A model generated the notes under the pieces. The model was not told where the DNA came from. It saw only the letters and a program-made list of their open reading frames with translations, and ran no database searches. This document shows positions 1-11,128 of a DNA stretch of 64,000 nt, piece by piece. Position numbers and translations under genes: made by a program. Every line of letters begins with the position of its first letter. Position 1 is the first letter of the stretch. Source of the stretch: Stereum hirsutum FP-91666 SS1 (Eukaryota; Basidiomycota; Agaricomycetes; Russulales; Stereaceae); NCBI RefSeq assembly GCF_000264905.1, contig NW_006763132.1:2854023-2918022 (forward strand), in the 5' to 3' direction.

Positions 1-958
1 TGGACATGCTTGTCGAAAAGATGGAAGTCTGAGATGCGCTCCTTGGAGAAGAAAGGGCGAGTCATACTACGATGGAATCTGATGAAAGTGAGCTCTATAG
101 AGCAAAAATATCAGGGAAGATACTTGTGCGACTTACTTCCACATATCGCCTGCATACGAGCCAATTGTCAGAGATCAGGACATGTGTAGATAGAGGATAG
201 TAGCTTACCATCGGAGTTGAAGATGCCGATTCCGAGCAGATCCATGTTTTCGTCAATGCTCATTGGGCCTCAAAAATGAAATGAGCAATCTGATAGTCCA
301 AGTTGATGAATAAATAGTACCTTTCTCAAAGCCATTAAACTTAGTAGCAAGGATTGCCTAGAGCATGCGTCTGCACTCAGATGAAGTGGGGTGTGCGGGG
401 TACAGAAAATTACGGACCTTGATATACTCGGGTTCCGTCGTGAAGAACTAAGGTCGTTATGTCAACTCGAACAACAACGACAGTGAGATGAAGTATTTAG
501 CGTACTCGATTCTCGAATGCGATTCGTAAATTGAAAGTGTTTCCGTACTCTACGGACCACTCACGTACGTTCTCCCCTGATCATGGTGAAAGATTGCAAG
601 TGTTAGCTCCGATGATGTTCACGCTGCACATAATACTAAAGAGCTTACCCAAATAGCCATGACGAAAGTTATCGACCATATTCTTCAGAATGTTTCCGCC
701 ACCTATACTCTTGTCGCATACTTTCGGAGGTAAGACTGCACCAAGACGCGTTGCGTTCCGTTCATCCTGCCAAATTACCCATCGGATCCAACAAGCAAGC
801 GCAAGAGGCAGAGACCCGAAATAGAGGGATACGGTCGCATACCAGGGAAGGTTGACGGAGGATATTTGGGTAAGCGCATAGATAACGGAAGGAGGCCCCA
901 ATAGCAAAGGCAGAAGGGAACCCGTGTATTTGATGAGGACGCTCAACGAGCTTGTCAT
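1..958 (-). CDS. Cytochrome P450, CYP63-like, 5' part (runs off the window start)
   Basis: This is the N-terminal part of a membrane-anchored haem monooxygenase. Translation from the ATG at 956-958 gives two hydrophobic segments (about residues 5-30 and 38-62). A proline-rich hinge follows (residues AVLPPKV), and the first exon ends in HGYLG at 649. Downstream exons, each bounded by GT-AG, read ENVREWSVEYGNTF, FFTTEPEYIK, AILATKFNGFEKG, GPMSIDENMDLLGIGIFNSDG-like, DMWKFHR and then TRPFFSKERISDFHLF at the window edge. That exon order and those motifs match the N-terminal third of basidiomycete CYP63-type P450s. The haem-binding cysteine and the I-helix lie outside the window. No stop or frameshift is seen in the visible exons. 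The substrate cannot be told; CYP63 relatives oxidise alkanes, fatty acids and aromatic xenobiotics. The family call is sure; the subfamily is less so. Confidence 0.92.
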
Positions 959-1889
959 GATGAATTGTTGTTATAATAATACAGTCGAAAGTAGACTGCA
1001 GGAGAGAGATTGAAGGAAGACGACGAGAAGTGAGACGAAGTCACTCTTCTTTATAGACTGAGCGTAAGATTATCATTCGGAAGACCCGTTGCGTTTTGTA
1101 ACCACACGGGTTAGTCTACTACCAAGCACCTCATCGCCGCAAAAGGGTGTGTGTGAGTTAGGTGGTCCCGCGACAGGTCTGTGGGTCAAGAAGAAGTTCC
1201 CTGTGCGAAGAGGAGGAGCACTATACAGTGTGGGCAGAAGATAAATGCGTGACATTGTTAGGAGAGTGCAATGTCAATGCTGCCATCAGCGTAATGGACG
1301 GCCAACGCGCTTGTTCTATTAAGCAAAGTAGCTAGCGGTGGTACGCGTGTTGCGGGTTGAGAGGAAGTCTGCCGTGTGAAGAGGATGGGCATTACAAAGA
1401 GTAGTCAGCAAAGAAGGGACTGTGCTGGGAGAGCGCAAAGTCGTTTCTGCCATTGGTGCAATGGGCGACGACGAACGGCGTCTCTTCTATAAGCAGAGAA
1501 GCTGGGAGTCTCAACGGGCTGGCACGAGGATCACCGTCATCGCTGACCAACGCAGGTACTTGTCGATTGTACTATTTTAGCGCACAGAGATAGGTTAACA
1601 TCACTAGTCAGACTAGATGATATTTCCTAGCTCTGACACGACTGTCGATCGAAACATTCGGTCCGCAAGGTACGCACTCTGATGAATATTGCACCAATGC
1701 ATCGCCGTCATTATATGAATCGATTTAGAAATCCTGAGAGCGTCATAAAGCAGGGTATATAAAGGCCTGTTGGTCCCGAACTTGAACATCGTGCACCACA
1801 TCGACGTCAGGCGCCCCAGCGTCTTCACCTAAGAAGGAAGCAGTATCAAATGGTCCTGGTGAGGCACGATAGACAATTCTGCCGTCACC
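959..1889. other. Intergenic, P450 5' flank to hydrolase 3' flank
   Basis: Apart from the degenerate tandem duplication, this stretch contains only short, composition-random open frames. A short minus-strand frame at 1613-1828 has no recognisable content. It probably holds the promoter of the P450 and the 3' UTR of the hydrolase. Confidence 0.6.
1152..1505. repeat. Degenerate tandem duplication, two units of about 165 bp
   Basis: Two neighbouring segments, about 1152-1334 and 1335-1505, share the same word order. Each carries a 'gtgngaagagga' block, then 'gggagagnnnaa', then 'tctgccat..g.gtaatgg' and then 'tctattaagca' or 'tctataagcag'. They have diverged by many substitutions and small indels. 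No reading frame explains them. They lie between the P450 and the isochorismatase-like gene, in a stretch where I see no gene. Confidence 0.6.
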
Positions 1890-2838
1890 CTATATGTCCT
1901 CACCAGGGAGAATAGTGCCATTGAGGATGGCCGCGCGATGGGTACGAGTCAACATTCCGTATGACGTGAGGTATCTGACAAGCGTAGTGGTCAGACACCT
2001 GGGCCCCTTGTTCAGAAGGTGAAGTACTTACTGGTCATAGTAGGGCAGCTCCTCGAGCGCACCAGGAGTATCCCTCCAGTCTCTCATCAAGTCCGTGTTA
2101 ATTGCGAACATCGACAAAACGTTGACACCAGCGTCGCGCATGCGGTCATTGGCGTCCTGGGCAGTCCGTAGGTCAAAGGTACCACTGGCATCGGCGTTGG
2201 CGAAAACGGTGAACCCATCCTGGACAAGCGAGAGAGCGAGGAACGTGGTACAAACCTACGCCAAAGTATCAGTAACCGCCCGAAAGAAATAGCAAGGAAC
2301 ACAACGCACATCGGTGGTAATTCCTGCCATGATGACTTGCGACTTGCCTGTGGCCCGAACGGCTGCCTGGAAGTCAGGGTTGTCCCAGGCGTCGACCTCG
2401 CCTAAACGTCTGATGAAAGGAGCATCCGGGTACATGTCGGTAATCTCCTTCATGAGGGGCCCGTTTGGACCTATGGCAGAAACGTCAACGATCGAGTGAA
2501 CCCACAGATATACGGTATCTGTGAAAGAAAAGCGCACCAGTGTCGGAGCTGCTCGTCATGATGACCGGAAGGTTGAATATTTTACCAATGCTCGCATGCG
2601 CGAGCACTGCTCGGCGGTACTGGTCTGGCTGAAAGTCCCGAACGAGTTGGAACAAGCCCTCTTGATGATCCACAATGAGCAGCACGGTGTCATTTTTGTT
2701 GATGCGAGTGAAGTTGTACGCTACATCCGAGCTTGTGAGCCACTCATGCATGAGCTGGTCAGAGAAAGATGGCGACATACCATTGACAGTAGTAGTCAAG
2801 AGCGCAGCAACGACGGCAAGGGCCTTGGATAAAAGCAT
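1890..2838 (-). CDS. Secreted isochorismatase-like cysteine hydrolase
   Basis: A four-exon gene, complement(1890..1974, 2032..2255, 2310..2470, 2538..2838), sums to 771 nt (256 aa). All introns are GT-AG and 53-67 bp long. Residues 1 to about 20 form a signal peptide. The isochorismatase-like Rossmann fold follows: VLLIVDHQEGL supplies the family Asp, GPNGPLMKEI follows the first junction, EVDAWDNPDF sits mid-domain, and GITTDVCTTF carries the nucleophilic Cys at the junction of exons 2 and 3. The ending is ILPGEDI. Proteins of this family hydrolyse amides or related C-N bonds. Fungal members with a signal peptide are mostly uncharacterised, so the substrate is unknown. Length is normal for the family. 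A TATA-like box lies about 100 bp upstream. Confidence 0.9.
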
Positions 2839-4087
2839 CGCGGATGATTTAGAGTGAGGGGACCTTGTGAGGGATGTAAGGAAAGAGGAGAACCGCGTTC
2901 AAGCTCTGAGAGACTGGGGAAGGAGACGCAACTGGTTTTATATCCTCCAAGGTCGCCTACAGAACAGCGTAGGGCGGACATAATGATCCCTCTCCTGAGA
3001 GCCTGAGACCGTCGCGTAGAGTAAACATCTTGCTATTTTACCATTCGCGTCCTATCGCATCACATCCCGACCGTGTATGACCGATACTGCACTTACGTTC
3101 GCTCGATCGAAACCCGTGCTATCAGCGAGCAACGAACGCTCATGAAAATGCCGTCTTTCCTGGCCAAATATCCCGACCGAACGATATTGAAGCAGGGTTG
3201 TTGTGTCATAAATGCATGAGAGCATCAGCGACCGAGTAAGAGTTGGTGGAGCGAGTACCGAGTTTTGTCAGTCATAGAGGTGTCGAAACACTCAAATATA
3301 ACCTCGTAGACCAGAATAGAAAATAATCACGGGTCTTCGACATTATTGGAGACGATGACCATCATGACCAGCGCGAAATGTCCATATTGAGGAACTATGT
3401 TCTCTCGGTCCTCTGACGCTTCTCGGTGGCGTACATTCTGCATCACCACGAAGATCAGTAAGATGATCCCGTTGCCATAATGTTACAGGAGCCACATTAC
3501 CGAGAGATAGCGAGGGTCAGAGGTGTCGGAATGGTCGCCGTATAGAGAACGTTTGTCGAGAAGGTCCGAGATAGACCGGGAATTGTGCTGAGAAAGGCTG
3601 CTGAACTCACTGCCGAGCAAACGAGGCTTCAGCCTCATCAGAACACGGTGGCGATAGGCCTAAGGCCGCGAAGAAATGTCGACCTATCCCACTGATGAGC
3701 ATCAGGTCCCGGCGATGGTGTATTTATCTAGTATAAACGCCAGTTCAGTGTAACCTAGAAGGATCAACTGGTCACGGACAGACAGGAGAACGGTAGCGGT
3801 AGCATAGCTACAATGAGCGAAGGCTAGCTCATAGGCCAATCAAGATGAACGGAGGTCGCCTGGGGATGGTGCCTCTCCATGTATGACCGCCCGAGAATGC
3901 CGGAAGGGCCAGCAGAAGCCCGTGAGGATAGATCGGTCAAACGAGATGTTTTGCCCCAAAATTATTGGTGTCCAAGGCTGAAGCTGCGCCAAAAACACAC
4001 CGAGGCTAATCGCAATGATTCAGAAGATTAATTAGAGGCAGATAGCAAGCCCATCAATCAATCATCCTTGAGTAAATCGCGAACACA
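2839..4087. other. Intergenic stretch without a visible gene
   Basis: About 1.25 kb separates the hydrolase 5' end from the PWP1 3' end. No open frame above roughly 60 codons with coding-like composition is present on either strand beyond overlaps with the flanking genes. The first 200 bp should be the hydrolase promoter. I see no RNA gene or clear repeat in the remainder. Confidence 0.55.
2936..2942 (-). promoter_or_regulatory. TATA-like box of the isochorismatase-like gene
   Basis: The minus strand reads TATAAAA about 100 bp upstream of the ATG at 2838, within an otherwise mixed sequence. Position and sequence fit a core promoter element; the start of transcription is not known. Confidence 0.5.
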
Positions 4088-6267
4088 TCACTCCCCCTCT
4101 CCCCCACTATTGTCTCCCTCGTCGTCGTCGACAATACCAACCACGCCACCGTTCGTCTTCTCTCTGAGTTCTCGGCCAGCTTGAGCCAACTTGGCTCCGA
4201 ACGCCTTCCGCGCACCAAAGTTTGCAGCGACATCCCAGATCTGGAGTTTGGCTTTTGAGCCTGCGGCGGCGAGGGTGAGAGGGTCATCGGGGGACCAGGC
4301 GGTCGAGAAGACCTTGCCCTATATACACAATCGGATGTGAAGGTGAGGGAGATAGATCAGAGGATGAGAGGCAAAGGAGGATGCGATAGACGGAAAAATA
4401 CGTACAACGCCCAAATCCCGACTGGTAACCATACTAACGTTCCTCTTCGACCCCTCCAACTCTTCGTCAGTGATGTTCCACACCTTGACCATCTTGTCTG
4501 TTCCTCCCGTAACGATGCACCCACGGAAATGAGGATTCACGTCGATAGATGAAGCGGCACCGTCATGGGCTTGTAGAGTGAATCGTGCCGGTGCTGGCGA
4601 ATCGAGCGATGTCGGTAGTGTCCGTGCGTCGAAGTTGAGTACAAGACCGTTCTCCAATGTAACCTAGATTAAACAAAGTGATAGAAATTGTCAACTCAGG
4701 CTCGACAGGGGGTGGGCCACCCTCGCAGTGCCACCAGAAGAGCAAGGCGTGAAAGACAGGAAGTTGAAACATACATAGAATCCGTGAGCATCCCATGGGT
4801 CCCACCTCACCGCCTCGACATCTGCACCACCAACCGCTGCACCCACACCCGCATCCGGCGCCCTCGAATCAAACACCCTGACCGTCCGGTCGTAGCTCCC
4901 TGTCAACAACACTGTCGGCTCCTTCTCATTCCATTGAACCGCCTGCACCTTATCCTTATGAATCTTATCGAAACTCCTAATCGCCTCACCACCACTGTTG
5001 TCATCGCCTCCAGGAGTACCTCGCGAAAGATCCCACAACTTCACCGTCCGATCCGCCGATGCACTGGCAAGGAGATTGCGATGTGTTCGATTCCACGATA
5101 GTGCGAGAACGGCGTCGACGTGATGAGCAGAGGTGATGGTGCGGTGTTTGGTCTTCTTTCGCTTTTTCTTTCCCGTGCCAAGTGGCGTAGGAACGTGTGC
5201 TGCAGTCTTGTCTGGACGGCCGAGGACCATGTCGGGATACATACCCTCCACAACATCGAGCGACCAGATCTCGATTTCGGGATCGAGAGTGCCAACAGCG
5301 ATATAGTTTCCGAATCGTGGAGGAGGGATATTCTCATCTGTCTCCATTTCGTCGTTATGGACGGTTGCAGAAGGTGGAGCAGAACCGGGAGGGAAGTCAA
5401 GCCATTCGAGGCATAGAGGGAAGTTGGGGAGCATGAGGTCGTGGTGGACGTAGAGGTTTTCGGAGGATTCATCGTAGACGTAAATTTCAAGTTGTGAAAC
5501 TTCGTCTTCAGTTTTTGCGGTAACGAGGAGATTGTCGGTGGGTAGAACTTCGAGCTCTTCGCGCTCATCATCTTCATCGTCCTGTACAACTATAAGAATC
5601 GCTAATGACGAGAAGGCTATAAAGGGCCTTTACCTCTTTTAGTGTGATATATGGGTCGTCGTTGTTGTCGCGATAATAAGTGAGACCCTTGATGGTGCTA
5701 AATGGGCCTGGATGTATATGAGCTCTTGAATCGAGCAGTAGTGACACGCACAGACGCACCAGTCTCATGCTCCTCGTCCTCATCGTAGTCATCCAAATTA
5801 TACTCAGACAAATCGCCCTCGGGCTTCTTCTTCGTGGATTGTGGCGCAGCCTGCCCATCCTCGTCCATCGGTTCATCTTCTTCACTTCACAGACTCGTCC
5901 AATAAACCACCGCACAAAGAAAACCAAAACAGGGAATGAAATGGGAAAGAATATAGACTCACTCGACCCATCCTTCCTCATCATCCTCTCCTTCCGCAAT
6001 ATCATCCGCCTCCTCTCCTTCAGCACCCTTGCCCATTTGATTGGCAGCTTTGTGTGCGCGTTCGAGTTCTACACGAGCGTCTTCGAGTTCAATGCGGGCG
6101 AGGGCACTGACCCGTTCTAGCTCCTGGTCATCGAGGACATATTTTGCTGGATGCCGTGCAGAGGCTCCTCTCCTCACCCTACACCAAAGTTTACGGTGAG
6201 CCTTCTCGATAAACGACAGAAATGAGGATATGATATACCATGATGCACATGAGATGAGGCTGCTCAT
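4088..6267 (-). CDS. PWP1: PWP1, WD40-repeat ribosome-biogenesis factor
   Basis: Seven exons, complement(4088..4318, 4406..4663, 4775..5581, 5634..5707, 5760..5884, 5963..6178, 6239..6267), sum to 1740 nt (579 aa). The start is MSSLISCASWVRRGASA. A charged N-terminal helix rich in Glu follows (ELERVSALARIELEDA), then an acidic stretch (DEEDEPMDEDGQ). The WD repeats include IAVGTLDPEIEIWSLD, LLASASADRTVKLWDL, LLTGSYDRTVRVFDSR, IVTGGTDKMVKVW and LAAAGSKAKLQIWDV. The C-terminus is acidic. A Lys-rich insert (KKKRKKTKHR) after the second repeat is typical of PWP1. Known family members act in the nucleolus in large-subunit pre-rRNA processing. Length matches fungal orthologues. Exon 1 is only 29 nt, but the ATG is supported by the conserved ASWV start of the family. 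Confidence 0.95.
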
Positions 6268-6765
6268 TTTTGAGGGAAACCCTCAGCGGCGTATGGGAAA
6301 AGCAGAAAAGGTGAGAAAGGTGGTGGAAGAGTAGAAAATGACCCTAGTTGGATTGAACTCGACTCAAAATTTGTAGTGACCGTGGGAAACGCTAGGCTAG
6401 AGTTGCAGTCGAGTGGCGTAGGCCTGTCTAGCAAAGAACTGTGGCGTACTCAAGATTCTTCTGAAAACCAAGACCGATCGCGTCAAGTCATCTCTTCAGT
6501 TGTTGGACATGACGCTTCAAGAATTAATAGATTTTCACGTCAGTCGTCTACTCTAGATAGATGAGGATAGTGTGCGACAGTATTGCGGCTACATGTGTGA
6601 TAGAGGGACAAGTCTCCGAGGTATGATGGTGAGCATCCCCGAGGGTCAATAGAAGTGACAGCGAAGAGGGATACAGATGATAGTACGTTCTATAGAATCA
6701 CAACAACTAGTGCACAATATGGGCTATACTTCGTCCCTTCCATGCGTACATCAAGCGCCGTTGTT
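6268..6765. other. Intergenic, PWP1 promoter and eIF3j 3' flank
   Basis: A 500-bp gap with only short frames of random composition. It probably contains the PWP1 promoter on the right of its ATG and the 3' UTR of the eIF3j gene. I see no specific element in it. Confidence 0.5.
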
Positions 6766-7845
6766 CTACATGAAATCGTCTGCATTGGTGCCAAAGTCGT
6801 CCAACGCCTCGTCATACGCGTTAGTGTCCAACCTGGAGACAACGTCGCGTCAGCTACGGAGAACAGGATACGTGAGAATACACTCACTTTCCCCCAACCT
6901 TCGCAGCACCCAGCCCAGGTTTAGCCGCGGTCCTTGGCTTCTTCTTCCCGCTCGCCTTGTCCCTCTGCTCCTTCTGCTTCTCGTTCGCAAGAGTTGTGAG
7001 TCCGCTAGCAGCCTTCCTTACCTCGACGTCCTTCAACGGCGTAGCGAGCGCGCGGGCATGATGTTCGACGAATGAGGCGTAAAGTGGTTTGTCTTGGTGT
7101 CGCTTGATGATCAATTCGATGATCTGGTTCGAGAGGGAGACGAAGTCGTCTTTTGTGCGTGGGTTGAAGGAAAGTAGACTATCGAGGTCCTTGTTTGAAG
7201 TTCCTGTATAGAACAAGGGCGATAAAACGTCAGACTCATGTGCACATATTATTTATGTCTCTTGAGAAGGGTAGAATATGGACGTACCACCAAGCGCAGC
7301 CGCACCGAACAAATCGGCCGCGTTGTTCAAGTCGGCATTCAGCTCCCTCTCCCTATCTCTTCTAGCCTTCTCTCTCGGATCCAGCACTGCGTCTTCATCA
7401 TAGTCATCCGAACCCTCTCCTGCAGCGCGCGCAGCCGCCTTCTGAGCCTCCTTCTCTGCGAGCTTTTGCTTCAAGGTGCCCTTCTTCTTTGGAGGAGCCG
7501 CGGTCGTTGTGGGAGTAGGGGCTGGTTTCTTTGCGTCTTCGTCGGATGAAGCTTCCCAGTCACTCTACAAGTGACGAAAAAAAACAGCAGAGATCGACGG
7601 AGATCGGATGGGAAACATGAACATCAGATGTGAGCTCGACAGTGCGAAAGTCGGACGTACGACCGGACCATCGTCCTCTTCATCCTCACCCTCCCACTTG
7701 CTCTTCGTTGGCTTTTTCACCGCTGGTGGTGGTGGTGGCGGAGAGCGCGTAGCCTCGTTTTCAGATTCCTCTGTACACCGTTACATTTCAGCTCATCCCC
7801 TGGCCAATTGTAGAGAAATAGATGTACGGTACCCCAGTCAGACAT
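6766..7845 (-). CDS. HCR1: eIF3j (HCR1), translation initiation factor 3 subunit j
   Basis: Five exons, complement(6766..6832, 6888..7203, 7288..7564, 7661..7770, 7833..7845), sum to 783 nt (260 aa), the normal size of eIF3j. The N-terminus is MSDWEESENEATRSP with a proline run. A Lys-Trp-Glu acidic motif follows (KSKWEGEDEEDDGPVSDWE). The middle is a highly charged helix (LKQKLAEKEAQKAAARA). The conserved core is TSNKDLDSLLSFNPRTKDDF and FVEHHARALATPLKDVEVRK. The C-terminal tail is Lys-rich, ends YDEALDDFGTNADDFM, and matches the acidic eIF3j end. eIF3j is a loosely bound eIF3 subunit that contacts the 40S A-site region and regulates mRNA binding. It also acts in 20S pre-rRNA processing in yeast (Hcr1). 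Exon 1 is only 13 nt, supported by the recurring SDWE motif. Confidence 0.93.
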
Positions 7846-7873
7846 GTCGTTCAGTTTATGCTGTGACGCAGGT

Positions 7874-8119
7874 TCACGATATAATGCAGGAATATCGGAT
7901 GTAACCGAGACACGTAGAGATCCTACTAGAGAACGCGGAGGCGGTTGTAAGAATGAGTAGAGTGCTCAAAGAAATCAGCGGAATGGCAAAGATCTTCTCC
8001 GGCGTCTGCCGAGCACGCTCTCTTTTGGACGCCGTGCTTTGCTCGTCGCCGTCAGTTCTTGCCGTACTTGTTTTTTCTATGTCGCGTTTTATGTGCTGAT
8101 TCCTGGCAATTAATGCCAT
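7874..8119 (-). CDS. Possible small membrane protein (81 codons), unrecognised
   Basis: An uninterrupted minus-strand frame has a basic, polar N-terminal half (residues 1-42, many Arg, Lys, Glu and Thr) and one hydrophobic segment (IFAIPLISLSTLLILTT, about residues 44-60). It lies directly upstream of the eIF3j ATG on the same strand, with under 30 bp between its stop and that ATG. It could therefore be a small tail-anchored protein, an upstream frame on the eIF3j transcript, or chance. I recognise no family. Confidence 0.3.
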   Translation of the reverse strand: MALIARNQHIKRDIEKTSTARTDGDEQSTASKRERARQTPEKIFAIPLISLSTLLILTTASAFSSRISTCLGYIRYSCIIS

Positions 8120-8325
8120 ATTGATTCAGGCTTCAAGTGATACATTTGTGTAGCCATCGCACTCATGAATCGCCATATAGTACGTAATATCTGTCGCTCG
8201 TACTTTGCTCGTACTTGCTGAGGACCTGAGCTACAAGACGTGTGGTATCGAACACGCCTTCATACCTGTCCATCCGCATCAAAATTGTTGCTCAATCCTC
8301 GGAACGTGAGAATATCTCTGTTCAT

Positions 8326-8706
8326 TCAAGCTGCCGCGATATGCTCATGTACCAGCTTATTTTCCGCCAACGGCACCGCCCTCGCCTTCTGCACCACATC
8401 CCCGACCACCACTCCGGGTTCCGCTGTGATCAAACCTCCGTGCTGTTGAACTTCTCCATCGTCTTCAACATGATAAGGGCCATGCAAGCCTGTTGGATAT
8501 AACCAGAATGCCACCCCCGCTGTCGTCTTTCCAGCTTCATCTGCTTTACCTGCGCTTTTCACGTAACGCTCGACGGCTGCGTAATCTTCTGCGTTGGATA
8601 TCTCGTCGAGTGTTCCGGCTGTGAGAAGCGCAGAGAGGAGCGATTGGCTTTCTCCGCCTGTAGAGCGGGCAAGGCTGAAGGGGGGTTGGACTCGTTCTGA
8701 AGACAT
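8326..8706 (-). CDS. Hypothetical protein, 126 aa
   Basis: A single open frame runs from ATG 8706 to a stop at 8326. Codon choice is coding-like, with many C- and G-ending codons. The ATG is preceded by TTACTACAG, which looks like a splice acceptor, so a 5' UTR intron is likely. The protein is soluble. It has a Ser/Leu-rich N-terminal third and a centre with GVAFWLYPTGLHGPYH, then HGGLITAEPGVVVGDVV, and it ends HEHIAAA. No signal peptide or membrane segment is visible. I do not recognise the family. Confidence 0.55.
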   Translation of the reverse strand: MSSERVQPPFSLARSTGGESQSLLSALLTAGTLDEISNAEDYAAVERYVKSAGKADEAGKTTAGVAFWLYPTGLHGPYHVEDDGEVQQHGGLITAEPGVVVGDVVQKARAVPLAENKLVHEHIAAA

Positions 8707-9802
8707 TGCCTGTAGTAAGGGACATCAGCTGCGGCTGCCAGTCTTCTGGATAATGTGCAGGTAAACTCACAGCTTGGACGATGCTTTTTCAAGAGTTTGG
8801 GTAATCCTTGCGTACAGGATGATGAGTGTAGGGTGGGACAAGGTGGGGACGAAGAGTACTCGGGTAAGCTACTCCTCAGCCTTCATTGCGCCGTCCTTTG
8901 TATGTCATTCCACGCTGCCCGGACCGGGAATGAGAAATCATTCTTCAGCGGCAGCCCTACAGAGCCGCGATATTACTCGAAACGGTTGCTCGTCCGCAAT
9001 GAAGAGACTTGCTAAGTATCACAAGTCTGTCTTCATGACTCGGTGCGAGTCACTTCTTCTTCTTCCACTCTTGCTAGTCTTACGCGGCCTTTGATAAAGA
9101 CCCTGCTTGTTGAGACGAACGATGGAAGTGGTGGAAGTGGCACAAGTGTGTCTTGAACCTTTGTTCATTCTTCACGAATGCCTTCCAGATTCGGCTAGCC
9201 TGGGGTATCCGCTTTGATGGGCGGCAATACGCCGACTTTGTGCCTTGACCGTTGGGTCGAGGAGACTGATAGACTGGCACGAAAGATGGCTGCTGACCTC
9301 TTGAATCAGCATGCTTTCGCTGCTTGCGTCTATAGTTAGAACTGTGCAAGTAGCCGTGCAGGACAGCCTTGGAGGAACATCGTCTACCGAGTCATGGAAC
9401 AACGACGCCTCACCCACGATCTCTTTTCTTATGCTTTCCTCGTGTAAACGGGATCTATGGAAGCTGTCCAGCAGACTCTCAGCCCTTCTCCTCACCATCT
9501 GACTCGGAAACTTTGCGGAAAGTTGTGCTGATGTTATTGCCGAAAGGAAACCTTGACGCCACTTCATGATCTCGTCAGGTAGAGAGATTCATGGCGCCGG
9601 AAACCACTTACAGTAACATGCCGAAAATGCATGCTGCCTACAGCACCTATTCCGGGATATCTTTCGGACGCTTACTGCCTCAGGAGGAGACTTCCGAAGT
9701 CGTTATATGCCCTCATTTACAATCGTCAGCTCGTGATATATAAAGCAAGGACTGGGGCGTATTCCTCCGCCGACCGAGTGACTTCCGTCTTACCCACTAA
9801 TC
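8707..9802. other. Mostly non-coding; one doubtful minus-strand frame
   Basis: Two overlapping minus-strand frames occur at 9172-9567 (131 codons, starting MKWRQGFLSAITSAQ) and 9080-9349 (contains FVPVYQSPRPNGQGTKSA). They could be pieces of one spliced gene, but I cannot join them convincingly and recognise nothing in them. The last 70 bp carry the TATA box of the small secreted protein at 9803. Confidence 0.4.
9737..9744 (+). promoter_or_regulatory. TATA box of the small secreted protein gene
   Basis: TATATAAA lies about 60 bp before the ATG at 9803, a usual spacing for strongly expressed secreted-protein genes in basidiomycetes. Confidence 0.6.
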
Positions 9803-10337
9803 ATGGTATTTCCTAGGCCTTCCTCGGTCTTTGCCCTCCTCTTTTTCTCCTATGTCGCTGCTTCCTCTTCGGATCCCTTCGACAACCAGCTAGGTCTCAC
9901 TCACCCCAAAATATCCTCAGATCAAACTGTTTTATACAATGTAACCGATGAAGTTGTGGTTCGTAATCCTTTCGCTGTGATCGTAGCTATATTTCATGTT
10001 ACTTTATAGGCCAATCAAGGCCCAGGGGGCTCATGTCAAAGCGCAGACAAGCTCCACCAGAGGGCGTGGGCCGCACAGGGGTGAGTTATTCGACCATCAC
10101 AATACCCTCTGCCTATCCACCGGCGGTTCGTGGACACTCATCGTTTCACATGACTGATATGCCTACCATCTATACAGCTGTGACCCTGACCGCTCCAATG
10201 GCTTTTTGTCGTCCCACAATTGCTTCAACAAAGGAGGCAAGGCTTACTTCTGCTATCAGAACGGAGAATCGAAGTGTTGGAACCCGAAGAGCAGCGTCAA
10301 GAACGCGAACAAGGAGAACGGTGAATGTTTTATATGA
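9803..10337 (+). CDS. Small secreted cysteine-rich protein, 128 aa
   Basis: Three exons, 9803..9958, 10010..10080 and 10178..10337, sum to 387 nt (128 aa). A signal peptide occupies residues 1 to about 20 (VFALLFFSYVAASS). A short spacer holds one N-glycosylation sequon (NVTD). The mature domain has six cysteines in the motifs GGSCQS, QGCDPD, HNCFN, YFCYQ, SKCWN and GECFI, an even number that fits three disulphides. No catalytic motif is seen. It resembles the small secreted proteins common in Agaricomycete secretomes; function is unknown, and effector, antimicrobial or wall-associated roles are all possible. The frame stops shortly after the last Cys. A longer splice form using the GT at 10321 is possible but adds only a short unrelated tail. 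Confidence 0.75.
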
Positions 10338-11128
10338 AGGTTTCTTTGCTAAAGGGGGAGGGGCTGGATTCATGTGGAATGCTCCGTATTGTTTAGTTGG
10401 TTCGGTTCGGCAATTGAATTTGTACTCCCCGCTTCTCATCGTCAATTCCTGCGTGCAGCGTCGAAGTGGGCCTCCAGGTCTCGAAATACCAGAGACTGAA
10501 CGGGGAAGAGGTGCTCCCAGATACTACGCCGTCCACGCAATCAGACCTAGCGAAGACAATCTGGAAAAATCTGATCAAAGAAATTGTGGGATACTTAGTA
10601 CGATATGTGGCATGAGGTCAGTCGCACTTGACAGTCTTCTAGGCGGCCTCAGAAGGCTTCTGACACCACTTGTCGCTGTACATATCTTGCAGGGAGGGAG
10701 TGTTCGAGTTCGTAAGTTGCAAATCGTTTACGTCAAATTGAACCTCAGCTTTACACTCCGCCGCCGCGCCACTCAAACTCCCGGGCCAGCCGATCCGTGA
10801 TCAACTTCCACCAAACTTCCACTAAGTATCGAGTCAGGGCATGGCCTCGAGTTCAGAGCTGTGTAGGGACCTTCCGCGAAAGGTTAACGCTAAGCCTTAG
10901 GTGCCCATCGTTGCAACTGATGCAGAGATGTACTTGAAACCACTTGGGAACCTCCGTAAAACCCGCCGTCCTCACAATCCGCCTCGTTAGAGGAATTCTC
11001 CCTCCTGATACTTAGAGCTGTGTGATGTGCATCAGGTGCTGTGCCCGGTCATAGCAAATTTGGGGTTTAAATACCTATGATCTCGACCATGTCTCCACGC
11101 TTGCCAGATCTCCTCCAATTTGACTGCG
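10338..11128. other. Intergenic, with an unassigned open stretch
   Basis: Most of this is the 3' flank of the small secreted protein and the promoter of the aspartic protease. An open frame runs from about 10460 to 10615 (SVEVGLQVSKYQRL...). It cannot be joined in frame to the preceding gene with consensus splice sites, so I leave it unassigned. Confidence 0.4.
11066..11073 (+). promoter_or_regulatory. TATA-like box of the aspartic protease gene
   Basis: TTTAAATA lies about 60 bp upstream of the ATG at 11129, in a usual core-promoter position. Confidence 0.5.

Noticed and set aside
10460..10615. Extra exon of the small secreted protein (SVEVGLQVSK...)
   Set aside because: No donor/acceptor pair with GT-AG ends joins it in frame to the third exon, and the protein already ends naturally after the sixth cysteine.
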